Assembly: GCA_013298415.1 (NCBI GenBank) | Contig: JAAFHN010000030.1 | Coordinates: 1-12,316 of the forward strand | Length of the DNA: 12,316 bases | Direction: 5' to 3' | DNA from: Comamonadaceae bacterium | GTDB lineage: Bacteria > Pseudomonadota > Gammaproteobacteria > Burkholderiales > Burkholderiaceae_C | Shown: positions 1 through 6,694 of the stretch, piece after piece | Numbering within the stretch: the first letter of the stretch is position 1 | How the letters are laid out: each line of letters begins with the position of its first letter | Notes under the pieces: model-generated | Databases searched by the model: none | The model's input: the letters and a program-made list of their open reading frames with translations, nothing else | What the model was told of the DNA's origin: nothing | Program-made: the position numbers and the translations under genes

Positions 1-585
1 AAGCAAGCCGTGGTCGTGGCCCCCGATTCGGGGATGGTGATCGCACGGCCTGCCACGCTGGGGGCGGTATTGCCCGCAGGTTTTGAGCTGTACCGATTGC
101 AGCGCCAAGGCAGGATCGAGTGGCGCGCAGAAATCCCGGCTGGGGATTTGTCGCGCATTCAAGTGGGCATGGGCGTGAAGGTGCAGCCCACCGGCGGCCA
201 AGCGGTAGACGGCAAGGTGCGCATGATCTCTCCCACGATTGATCCGCAAAGCCGCAATGCCTTGGTTTATGTCGATCTGCCCCCAGGCAGCGCCCGCGCG
301 GGTGGTTTTGCCAGCGGAAGCTTTGCCACGGGCTCCAGCCAAGCGCTCACGTTGCCGGCCAGCGCCCTGGTGTTACGCGACGGTTTTGCCTATGCCATGC
401 GCATCGACGGCACGAAAGTGAACCAAGTGAAACTCAGCTTAGGCAAACGCAGCGGCGATCGCGTTGAAATCCTGCAAGGCGCCAAAGCGGGCGAGCAGTT
501 TGTGGCCAGCGGCGCGGCCTTTTTGGCCGATGGCGATGCCGTGCGCGTGGTTGGGGCTGCAGCGCCCGGCGTTGCGGCCAAGTAA
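1..585 (+). CDS. RND efflux periplasmic adaptor (membrane fusion protein), 5'-truncated
   Basis: This is the C-terminal 194 residues of a periplasmic adaptor that joins an inner-membrane RND pump to an outer-membrane channel. The frame is open from base 1, so the N-terminal signal or anchor, the hairpin and most of the lipoyl domain lie outside the window. The visible part opens with the returning lipoyl strand (VVVAPDSGMV, then ARPATLGAVLPAG). A beta-barrel domain follows (WRAEIPAGDLSRIQVGMGVK, then GKVRMISPTIDPQSRNALVY), and then the membrane-proximal domain (LTLPASALVLRDGFAYAMRI to the end). This order is typical of HlyD/AcrA-type adaptors. The stop codon overlaps the Shine-Dalgarno sequence of the pump gene 12 nt downstream, so the two are co-transcribed and probably translationally coupled. 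The class is clear; the substrate cannot be read from the sequence. Confidence 0.93.
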   Translation, partial: KQAVVVAPDSGMVIARPATLGAVLPAGFELYRLQRQGRIEWRAEIPAGDLSRIQVGMGVKVQPTGGQAVDGKVRMISPTIDPQSRNALVYVDLPPGSARAGGFASGSFATGSSQALTLPASALVLRDGFAYAMRIDGTKVNQVKLSLGKRSGDRVEILQGAKAGEQFVASGAAFLADGDAVRVVGAAAPGVAAK

Positions 586-589
586 GGAG
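584..589 (+). promoter_or_regulatory. Shine-Dalgarno AAGGAG of the RND pump gene, overlapping the adaptor stop codon
   Basis: AAGGAG lies 8 nt before the ATG at 598 and shares its first two bases with the TAA stop of the adaptor gene (583-585). It is the clearest ribosome binding site in the window. It supports the pump start at 598 and suggests translational coupling between the two genes. Confidence 0.85.
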
Positions 590-597
590 CATCCAGC

Positions 598-3500
598 ATG
601 AATGTTTCCACCTGGTCCATCCGCAACCCCATTGCCGCGTGCATGGTGTTTGTGTTGCTCACGCTTGCAGGCCTCATGGCCTACAAGCAAATGAAGGTGC
701 AAAACTTCCCAGACCTGGAAGTGCCCAACATCATCATCACCGCCAGCTTGCCTGGCGCGTCTCCGAGCCAGCTCGAAACCGAGGTGGCCCGCAAGATTGA
801 AAACGGCATTGCCTCGGTGCAGGGCTTGAAAAACATCTACACCAAGGTCAGCGATGGCGTGGTGTCGATCACAGCCGAGTTCCGCCTGGAAAAGCCCACG
901 CAAGAAGCGCTGGATGAGATCCGCTCGGCCGTCACGCAAGTGCGGGCAGATTTGCCCGCCGATGTGCGCGATCCGATCATCGACAAGCTCAATCTCTCCG
1001 GCTCAGCCATCATGGCCTTTGCCTTGGCCAGCTCGCAGCTGGATGAAGAAGGTTTGAGCTGGTTTGTAGACGATGCGGTGACCAAAAGCCTGCTGGGCGT
1101 GCGCGGTGTGGGCTCTGTGGTGCGCGTGGGCGGTGTGCAGCGCCAAGTACACGTGGAGCTCGATCCTGCCAAGCTGCAAGCCCTGCGCGTGAGCGCTGCC
1201 GACGTGAGCCGCCAATTGCGCGCCACGCAGCTCGAAGCCGCTGGCGGCCAAAGCGATTTGGGCGGCAGCGAGCAGCCCATGCGCACCATTGCCACCGTGG
1301 GCAGCGCGCAAGAGCTGGCTGCGCTGGACATTTCGCTGCCAGATGGCCGCCACATGCGCCTGGACCAGCTCGCCACCATCAAAGACACGATTGCCGATCA
1401 AAAGTCAGCCGCTTTGCTGAACGGCAAAAAGGTCGTGGGCTTTGAAGTGATGCGCAGCAAAGGTGCGAGCGAGATTGAAGTGGGTGCTGGCGTGCTGGCC
1501 AAGCTCGAATTGCTCAAATCAGCCAACCCGCACCTCACCGTTACCCAAGCCTTCGATTTTGTGGAACCGGTACAAGAAGAGTTTGATGCCTCGATCACGC
1601 TGCTGGTAGAAGGTGCGATCTTGGCCGTGATCGTGGTGTTTCTCTTTTTGCGCGAATGGCGCGCCACCTTTGTGAGCGCGATTGCGCTGCCGCTCTCGGT
1701 GATCCCTGCCTTCATCGGCATGCACTACTTTGGCTTCACGCTGAACGTGGTGACGCTCTTGGCGCTTTCGCTCGTGATCGGCATCTTGGTGGACGACGCG
1801 ATTGTGGAGGTGGAAAACATCGTGCGGCACTTGCGCATGGGCAAGTCGCCGATTCAAGCGGCCATCGACGCAGCCGATGAAATTGGCTTGGCCGTGATCG
1901 CCACCACTTTCACGCTCATCGCGGTGTTTTTGCCCACGGCCTTCATGGCGGGCATTCCGGGCAAGTTTTTCAAGCAGTTTGGCTGGACAGCCACGTTTGC
2001 CGTGTTCGCCTCCTTGGTGGTGGCCCGCATGCTCACGCCCATGATGGCCGCCTACATGCTCAAAGCCATTCACACCGGCGAAGAAAAAGACGGCTTCGTC
2101 ATGCGCTGGTACATGCGCGCTGTGAAGTGGTGCACCAAGTGGCGCTGGGTGACGGCCTTCATGGCGGGCGCATTTTTTGTGGGCTCGGTGATGCTGATCC
2201 CGCTCTTGCCGCAAGGCTTCATCCCGGCGGATGACAACTCGCAAACCCAAGTGGCCATTGAGCTGGCCCCTGGCAGCACGCTTGCGCAAACACTTGAGAA
2301 AGCCGAGCAAACCCGGCTGCTCTTGATGAACATCAAGCACGTGCGATCCGTGTACACCACGATTGGCGGCGGCACGGCGGGCTCCGACCCGTTTGCGCCC
2401 GGCGGCGTGGCCGAGGCGCGCAAAGCCACGCTCACCGTGCTCATGGATCCGCGCGGCAAACGGCCCGTGAAGCAGCTGATCGAAAAAGAAATCCGCACCG
2501 CCATGGAGCAAGTCTCTGGCGTGCGCAGCCGCGTGGGCCTGGCAGGCGGCAGCGAAAAGCTGCTCGTGATGCTGGTCGGCAGCGATGCGCTGGCGCTCAG
2601 CCAAGCGGCGACCGCTGTGGAAAAAGACTTGCGCACGATTCCCGGCGTGGGCGGCATTTCATCGGGCGCGGCCCTGGTGCGCTCTGAAGTGGCGGTGCGC
2701 CCCAACGCGGCGCGCGCGGCCGACATGGGCGTGAGCGGCGCAGCGATTGCCGAGACCTTGCGGGTGGCCACCACTGGCGACTACGAGCAGTATTTGCCCA
2801 AGCTGAATTTGAGCCAGCGCCAAGTGCCCATTGTGGTTAAGCTCGCGCCCGAAGCCCGGCAAGATTTGAGCTTGCTGGAGCGGCTTACGGTGCCTGGCAG
2901 CAAAGGCCCTGTGGCGCTCGGGCAAGTGGCCACGATGGAAATGTCGGGTGGTCCCGCGATCATTGACCGCTTCAACCGCGAGCGCAATGTGCTCATCGAA
3001 GTGGAGCTGGCGGGCACCGCACTTGGCGATGCCACAGCGGCGATGAAAGACCTGCCTGCCATCAAAAACTTGCCGCCTTCAGTGAGGCAAATTGAAGTGG
3101 GCGACGCAGAAATTCAGCAAGAGCTCTTTGCAAGCTTCGGCCTGGCCATGCTCACCGGCGTGCTCTGCATCTTCATCGTGCTCGTGTTGCTCTTCAAAGA
3201 TTTTTTGCAGCCTGTCACCATCCTTGCGGCCCTTCCTTTGAGCCTCGGTGGTGCATTCGTGGGCTTGCTCATTGCCGACAAAGCATTCTCGATGCCGTCG
3301 CTGATCGGCCTCATCATGCTCATGGGAGTGGCGACCAAGAATTCCATCTTGCTGGTGGAGTACGCCATCGTGGCCCGGCGCGGCAACGACGGCACCAACG
3401 GCTTGCCCGTGGCTGCCCCGATGAACCGCTGGGATGCGCTGATGGATGCTTGCCACAAGCGGGCAAGGCCGATCGTGATGACGACCATTGCGATGGGCGC

Positions 3501-3729
3501 AGGCATGCTGCCTGTTGCCATGAGTTGGGGCGCGGGCGACGGCTCCTTCCGCAGCCCCATGGCGATTGCGGTGATCGGTGGCCTGATCACCAGCACCTTC
3601 CTCAGCTTGCTGGTGATTCCGGTGGTGTTCACCTTTGTGGATGACTTCTCGCAACTCTGCGGCAAGCTCTACCGCAAGATCACAAGGAAGCCAGCGCCTG
3701 CTCTGCCCGTTGCGGTAGCTGCGAAATAA
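598..3729 (+). CDS. RND multidrug efflux pump, AcrB/HAE1-type inner-membrane permease
   Basis: A 1043-residue proton-driven pump of the resistance-nodulation-division family, close to the usual 1030-1050 residues, so intact. TM1 lies near residues 9-29. The first large periplasmic porter domain runs to about 330. TM2-TM6 follow, with the proton-relay pair D399-D400 in TM4 (GILVDDAIVEVENIV). The second periplasmic domain lies between TM7 (about 518-540) and TM8 (about 843). TM10 carries the partner lysine K914 (LMGVATKNSILLVEY). All three relay residues expected from AcrB (D407, D408, K940) are therefore present, which supports activity. The start has a strong AAGGAG at 8 nt and the gene lies 12 nt after its adaptor. 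No TolC-type channel gene follows, so the channel is encoded elsewhere or upstream of the adaptor. HAE1 (drug) type fits better than the heavy-metal type because TM4 has the DD motif; the substrates are unknown. Confidence 0.95.
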   Translation: MNVSTWSIRNPIAACMVFVLLTLAGLMAYKQMKVQNFPDLEVPNIIITASLPGASPSQLETEVARKIENGIASVQGLKNIYTKVSDGVVSITAEFRLEKPTQEALDEIRSAVTQVRADLPADVRDPIIDKLNLSGSAIMAFALASSQLDEEGLSWFVDDAVTKSLLGVRGVGSVVRVGGVQRQVHVELDPAKLQALRVSAADVSRQLRATQLEAAGGQSDLGGSEQPMRTIATVGSAQELAALDISLPDGRHMRLDQLATIKDTIADQKSAALLNGKKVVGFEVMRSKGASEIEVGAGVLAKLELLKSANPHLTVTQAFDFVEPVQEEFDASITLLVEGAILAVIVVFLFLREWRATFVSAIALPLSVIPAFIGMHYFGFTLNVVTLLALSLVIGILVDDAIVEVENIVRHLRMGKSPIQAAIDAADEIGLAVIATTFTLIAVFLPTAFMAGIPGKFFKQFGWTATFAVFASLVVARMLTPMMAAYMLKAIHTGEEKDGFVMRWYMRAVKWCTKWRWVTAFMAGAFFVGSVMLIPLLPQGFIPADDNSQTQVAIELAPGSTLAQTLEKAEQTRLLLMNIKHVRSVYTTIGGGTAGSDPFAPGGVAEARKATLTVLMDPRGKRPVKQLIEKEIRTAMEQVSGVRSRVGLAGGSEKLLVMLVGSDALALSQAATAVEKDLRTIPGVGGISSGAALVRSEVAVRPNAARAADMGVSGAAIAETLRVATTGDYEQYLPKLNLSQRQVPIVVKLAPEARQDLSLLERLTVPGSKGPVALGQVATMEMSGGPAIIDRFNRERNVLIEVELAGTALGDATAAMKDLPAIKNLPPSVRQIEVGDAEIQQELFASFGLAMLTGVLCIFIVLVLLFKDFLQPVTILAALPLSLGGAFVGLLIADKAFSMPSLIGLIMLMGVATKNSILLVEYAIVARRGNDGTNGLPVAAPMNRWDALMDACHKRARPIVMTTIAMGAGMLPVAMSWGAGDGSFRSPMAIAVIGGLITSTFLSLLVIPVVFTFVDDFSQLCGKLYRKITRKPAPALPVAVAAK

Positions 3730-3730
3730 A

Positions 3731-3740
3731 TAGCGCGCTA
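3731..3740. repeat. 10-bp perfect palindrome after the RND pump gene
   Basis: TAGCGCGCTA begins 2 nt after the pump stop codon, in the 51-nt gap before the next gene. It is a perfect palindrome but has no loop and no following T-tract, so it is not a convincing intrinsic terminator. It may be chance in GC-rich DNA, and read-through into 3781-4593 is possible. Confidence 0.3.
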
Positions 3741-3780
3741 TGCCCAAAACACTAAGACAGAGGGCTGATTTGGCTTAGAA

Positions 3781-4593
3781 ATGGCCACCCCAGCCCCTTC
3801 CAGAGCATTCACCCAGCGCCTGCGGCACATGTACCGCAGCGCGGGATGGCCGATGCTGGATGGGCTGGAGCTGGAGCTGTTGGCAGCGGGCTTGCTGGAG
3901 CGTGTGCATGTGTCTGGCGAGCCTGAGCGGCTCAGGCTGAGCGATGCGGGCATCGAAGTCGCGGTGCGCGGCATGGCGCGCAATCGGGCAGCGCTCTCGG
4001 CACACGAGCGCTTGGTGGGCGATGTGGTGGCCTTGCAGCAGCAGCGCGGGCGCATTGCTTGGCGGGGCTTGAGCTTGCGTGTGGATGTGCGCGAGGCCTT
4101 TGAGAAGCAAGAGGCGGCGGCTCTGGCTGCGAGCGAGTCCGCAGCAGCAGTTGCGTCAGTGAGCGGCGGCAAAGCCAAGTGGGTGATTGCCATGCCCGAT
4201 GTGTTTTCAGTGCGCCACACGAGCGTGGAGGCGTACTTGCAGAGCAGCGTTCACGAGATCAAGGTCAAGCGCGCCGATGTGCTCGGCGAGTTGCGCAAGC
4301 CGCTCAAAACCGCTGCCTACTGCCAAATGGCGGCCGAGGTGTGGTGGGTGTTTGGCTGCGATGCCAAAGGAAAGCCGATTGCCCGAGAAGACGAAGCACC
4401 GCCCGAAGTGGGGGTGTTGCAGGCTTGGCCTGGTGCGCCAGATGCCACTGCCGACTCGTCCTCAAGCCCGCGCTTTGAAGTGCTGCGCGCTGCCCCGCAT
4501 CGCAAGCACAGCCTTCATTTTTCTCACTGGATGGCGCTGGCAAGAGCGAGCCCAGCTGAGACGCAGCTTGAGGCCGCGCAGCAGCGGTTTTGA
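3781..4593 (+). CDS. Uncharacterised protein: winged-helix-like N-terminus plus PD-(D/E)XK (MmcB-like) nuclease core
   Basis: A 270-residue soluble protein with no signal peptide or membrane segment; I cannot assign a gene name. Residues about 8-65 read like a winged-helix DNA-binding domain (ELELLAAGLLERVHV, then ERLRLSDAGIEVAV, the usual helix-then-wing pattern). A charged helical stretch and an Ala/Ser linker (about 112-130) follow. Residues about 133-192 carry a PD-(D/E)XK signature: P139-D140 after a hydrophobic strand, E159-I-K161 in the next strand (VHEIKVKRAD), then a basic helix (LRKPLKTAAYCQMA) and a hydrophobic strand (EVWWVF). This arrangement resembles the MmcB family of DNA-repair-associated proteins. 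The C-terminal 75 residues look low in order. A role in DNA cleavage, repair or binding is inference. The start at 3781 has no good Shine-Dalgarno; M17 (3829) is the alternative. The gene is 51 nt after the pump gene and convergent with the nucleotidase gene. Confidence 0.75.
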   Translation: MATPAPSRAFTQRLRHMYRSAGWPMLDGLELELLAAGLLERVHVSGEPERLRLSDAGIEVAVRGMARNRAALSAHERLVGDVVALQQQRGRIAWRGLSLRVDVREAFEKQEAAALAASESAAAVASVSGGKAKWVIAMPDVFSVRHTSVEAYLQSSVHEIKVKRADVLGELRKPLKTAAYCQMAAEVWWVFGCDAKGKPIAREDEAPPEVGVLQAWPGAPDATADSSSSPRFEVLRAAPHRKHSLHFSHWMALARASPAETQLEAAQQRF

Positions 4594-4661
4594 AGACAAA
4601 TCAGCTTGATCTTGAGCGTGCCACCACCGCTCGGGCCGAGGTATCGCAGCCCTCAACGATG

Positions 4662-4685
4662 CCCTTCGATACCTCAGGGCGAACG
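4662..4685 (+). repeat. Degenerate REP unit (GGG-type)
   Basis: CCCTTCGA followed by CTCAGGGCGAACG matches the same repeat as the unit at 4715-4741 but in the opposite orientation, with about two bases missing in the middle. It is the left-most and most decayed copy. The GGGCG core groups it with the 4715-4741 copy and separates it from the AGCCCG copies to the right. Confidence 0.7.
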
Positions 4686-4714
4686 CAAGAGGTCGCCCTT
4701 GCCAAGCTCAAGCC

Positions 4715-4778
4715 CCCGTTCGCCCTGAGCTTGTCGAAGGGTTCACGGCAAGGCTTCGACAGGCTCAGCCCGAACGGG
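4715..4778. repeat. Inverted pair of 27-bp REP units (potential large hairpin)
   Basis: The unit at 4715-4741 begins CCCGTTCGCCCTGAGC and the unit at 4752-4778 ends GCTCAGCCCGAACGGG. They are near reverse complements with about four mismatches, separated by 10 nt, so RNA of either strand could form a long hairpin. This head-to-head arrangement is typical of REP/BIME elements. Its place between convergent genes fits a shared transcript end. Confidence 0.8.
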
Positions 4779-4947
4779 AATAAATTCAGCCCGAACGGGA
4801 ATAAATTGCGGTGTAGCCGTGGAGAGGCTTCGACAGGCTCAGCCCGAACGGGAATCAACTCAGCCCGAACGGGGGTAAATCGCGGTGTAGCCGTGGAGAG
4901 GCTTCGACAGGCTCAGCCCGAACGGGAATAAATGCAGCCCGAACGGG
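4752..4947 (+). repeat. 74-bp tandem repeat array of REP units, about 2.6 copies
   Basis: Full REP units (GGCTTCGACAGGCTCAGC, ending CCCGAACGGG) start at 4752, 4826 and 4900, an exact 74-bp period. Each is followed by a 13-bp half unit CAGCCCGAACGGG at 4787, 4861 and 4935. Copies are joined by a spacer containing GCGGTGTAGCCGTGGAGAG. Small differences exist, such as AATAAAT against AATCAACT and GGTAAAT. The third copy stops after its half unit. The exact period and close identity point to recent amplification by slippage or unequal exchange, on top of REP insertion. Confidence 0.88.
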
Positions 4948-4959
4948 GGCGGTTGCCCG

Positions 4960-6669
4960 TCAAGGCATCTCTACCCGCCCCGTTTGCAGCAACTTGAAGT
5001 CGGGAGCGCTGCGTTTCAGGCTGGCAATGGCGGCATCGATATCCAGCAGGCCGAGTGGCGTGCGGTCGGTGATGCTGCGCAGCACGGCGATGTTGTCGCC
5101 GCCGTCTGCGGTGTGGCTGTTGAAAACCACGCGGTAGTTGGCGTGGTCTTCGATGGGTTTGCCATTCAGGCGCAGCTCGCTCACCCGCTGTGCTGGTGGT
5201 TTGCTGCGGTCAAAGCGGTAGCTGAAATTGCTGGAGGGTTGCAGGATGCGCACGCGGCTTGGGTCGTTTGCATCGGTCTGCGCCACGAGTACTTGCTTGA
5301 GCTGCGCGCCCGTGATCACCAAGCGCACGAGCTCGTTGCGAAAGGGGAGCACACCCATCATCTCGGCGCGAGTCACCGCCAAGCCTTGCGGTGTAGGTGG
5401 CGCAGTTTCTGCAAGGCTGCCACGCAAGCCGGTCACATTGGTGAAAGCCAAATCCGCACCACCGAAAGACTCAGCCGCTTGCAAAAACCCATCCGCAATC
5501 CAGCGGCCCAAGGGGCTGTCGCCAAAGCCTGGGAAGGTGGTGCGCAGCAGGGGTGCTTGCAGGTGGCCCACCACTTCGTTTTTGATCTCGGAGGTGAGTG
5601 ACTGCACCTGGGCCACAAAGGCAGCACTTGCAGCATCGGCCTGCACGGCATCGTGCGCTGTGATGTGCAGCGCCGTGGCAACGGGTTGCAGCCTGCCCTG
5701 CGCATCGACTGCGAAGCGGATTTCGCTCACATGCGCGCCGTGTGCGCCGCCTTGCACGAGAAAGCGGCCTTCGAGTTCGCAGGCATAGGTTTGGTGGCTG
5801 TGGCCCATGAAAAAGGCCTTCACATCGGCATCCACTTTGCGGGCGATTTCCAGGCCTGCGCCGCGCAGTGTGGCGCAGTCGCCGGCCGCTGGTGCAGGGG
5901 CTACGCTTTGCGGCGGCAAGGTGGCGGGCACTTCCGCGCCTTCGTGCATCACAACCACGATGGCCGCAGGATTCAATGCGCGCACCTCGGGCAGCACGCG
6001 ATTGATCGCGGTGGCTTCATCTTCAAACACCAAGCCTTGGGTGTGGCGAGGCGGCACAAAGCGTGGGGTTTGCTTCGTCACGGCCCCGATGAAGGCAACC
6101 CGGTGGCCGCCGATCATGCGAACGGCGTAGGGCTTCAGCCAGGGCGGCGTTTTGCCATCGATGGTCTTCACGTTGGCCGCCAGGTACTCAAACTTGGCCC
6201 CGGCGAAGCCTGGCAGCTTGCAGCTTGGTGCGCAGTCGCCGCGCAAGAGGCTTTGCAAAAAGCCCGCGCCCGAATCCATTTCGTGGTTGCCAAGGCTCGT
6301 GAGACTCAAGCCGAGCCGATTGAGCGATTCAATCGCGGGCTGGTCTTCCAAGAGCGATGAGTCAGCCGGGCTTGCGCCGATCATGTCGCCCGCGCCCACC
6401 AGCAGGCTGTGGGGTTGGCGCTCGCGCAGTTGCTTGAGCAGGCCTTGCACATGCGCCAAGCCGCCGGTGCGCCGGGGCGGCTGCCCGGCTGCGAGCGCGC
6501 GCACGAGCGCGGGCACCGGTGCGCTGGGCTGCAAATGCCCGTGAAAATCGTTGAGCGAAAAAATCGAGATCTCAGGCGCTTTGGGCTGCGCGTGCAGCGC
6601 CGCGCTCGCCAAGGCCGCACCCAAGAAAAAACCCAGCGCAAGGCCGGACCTCACGCTGGGTTTCATCAT
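4960..6669 (-). CDS. Exported 5'-nucleotidase / metallophosphatase of the UshA-NadN family
   Basis: A 569-residue periplasmic enzyme with a signal peptide (about 1-28, ending ALHAQ). The N-terminal metallophosphatase domain carries the two-metal motifs in order: NDFHG 40-44, GDMIGASP 94-101, GNHEMD 127-132, MHEG 241-244 and GHSHQ 289-293. C146 and C150 may form a disulfide. The C-terminal 5'-nucleotidase domain (about 365-560) has LGRWIADG, PFRN 442-445 and a GGD motif at 523-525. Two substrate-side motifs differ from the usual form: NVTGLR 411-416 where NGGGIR is common, and GGDNIAVL where an aromatic residue usually follows GGDG. The expected reaction is release of phosphate from nucleotides or related phosphoesters; specificity is uncertain. 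Starts at 6669 or 6666 (adjacent ATGs), with only a weak AGG upstream. It begins 25 nt after the receptor gene on the same strand, so co-transcription is likely. Confidence 0.9.
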   Translation of the reverse strand: MMKPSVRSGLALGFFLGAALASAALHAQPKAPEISIFSLNDFHGHLQPSAPVPALVRALAAGQPPRRTGGLAHVQGLLKQLRERQPHSLLVGAGDMIGASPADSSLLEDQPAIESLNRLGLSLTSLGNHEMDSGAGFLQSLLRGDCAPSCKLPGFAGAKFEYLAANVKTIDGKTPPWLKPYAVRMIGGHRVAFIGAVTKQTPRFVPPRHTQGLVFEDEATAINRVLPEVRALNPAAIVVVMHEGAEVPATLPPQSVAPAPAAGDCATLRGAGLEIARKVDADVKAFFMGHSHQTYACELEGRFLVQGGAHGAHVSEIRFAVDAQGRLQPVATALHITAHDAVQADAASAAFVAQVQSLTSEIKNEVVGHLQAPLLRTTFPGFGDSPLGRWIADGFLQAAESFGGADLAFTNVTGLRGSLAETAPPTPQGLAVTRAEMMGVLPFRNELVRLVITGAQLKQVLVAQTDANDPSRVRILQPSSNFSYRFDRSKPPAQRVSELRLNGKPIEDHANYRVVFNSHTADGGDNIAVLRSITDRTPLGLLDIDAAIASLKRSAPDFKLLQTGRVEMP

Positions 6670-6694
6670 GTATGCCTGGATCTGCGCAGGTCGA

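Larger units (their letters stand above)
4594..4959. other. Convergent intergenic region filled with REP-type repeats
   Basis: This 366-bp gap lies between two converging genes. I see no credible gene in it. The open frames across it give the low-complexity peptides typical of translated REP elements, such as FDKLRANG and LSLSKP on the - strand. From 4662 to 4947 it consists of palindromic repeat units, described separately. The structured repeats probably serve as the transcription end for both flanking genes, although no T-tract terminator is visible. Confidence 0.8.

Noticed and set aside
1519..2604. 361-codon open frame on the - strand inside the RND pump gene
   Set aside because: It is a histidine- and arginine-rich shadow of the pump reading frame, common in GC-rich genes.
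4590..4931. Open reading frames of 85-113 codons on both strands across the repeat region
   Set aside because: They are translations of REP units (FDKLRANG, LSLSKP, FALSLSKG) with no independent coding signal.
4752..4947. Possible CRISPR array because of the regularly spaced repeats
   Set aside because: The spacers are the same in every period and the units are palindromic REP elements. No variable spacers and no cas genes are present.
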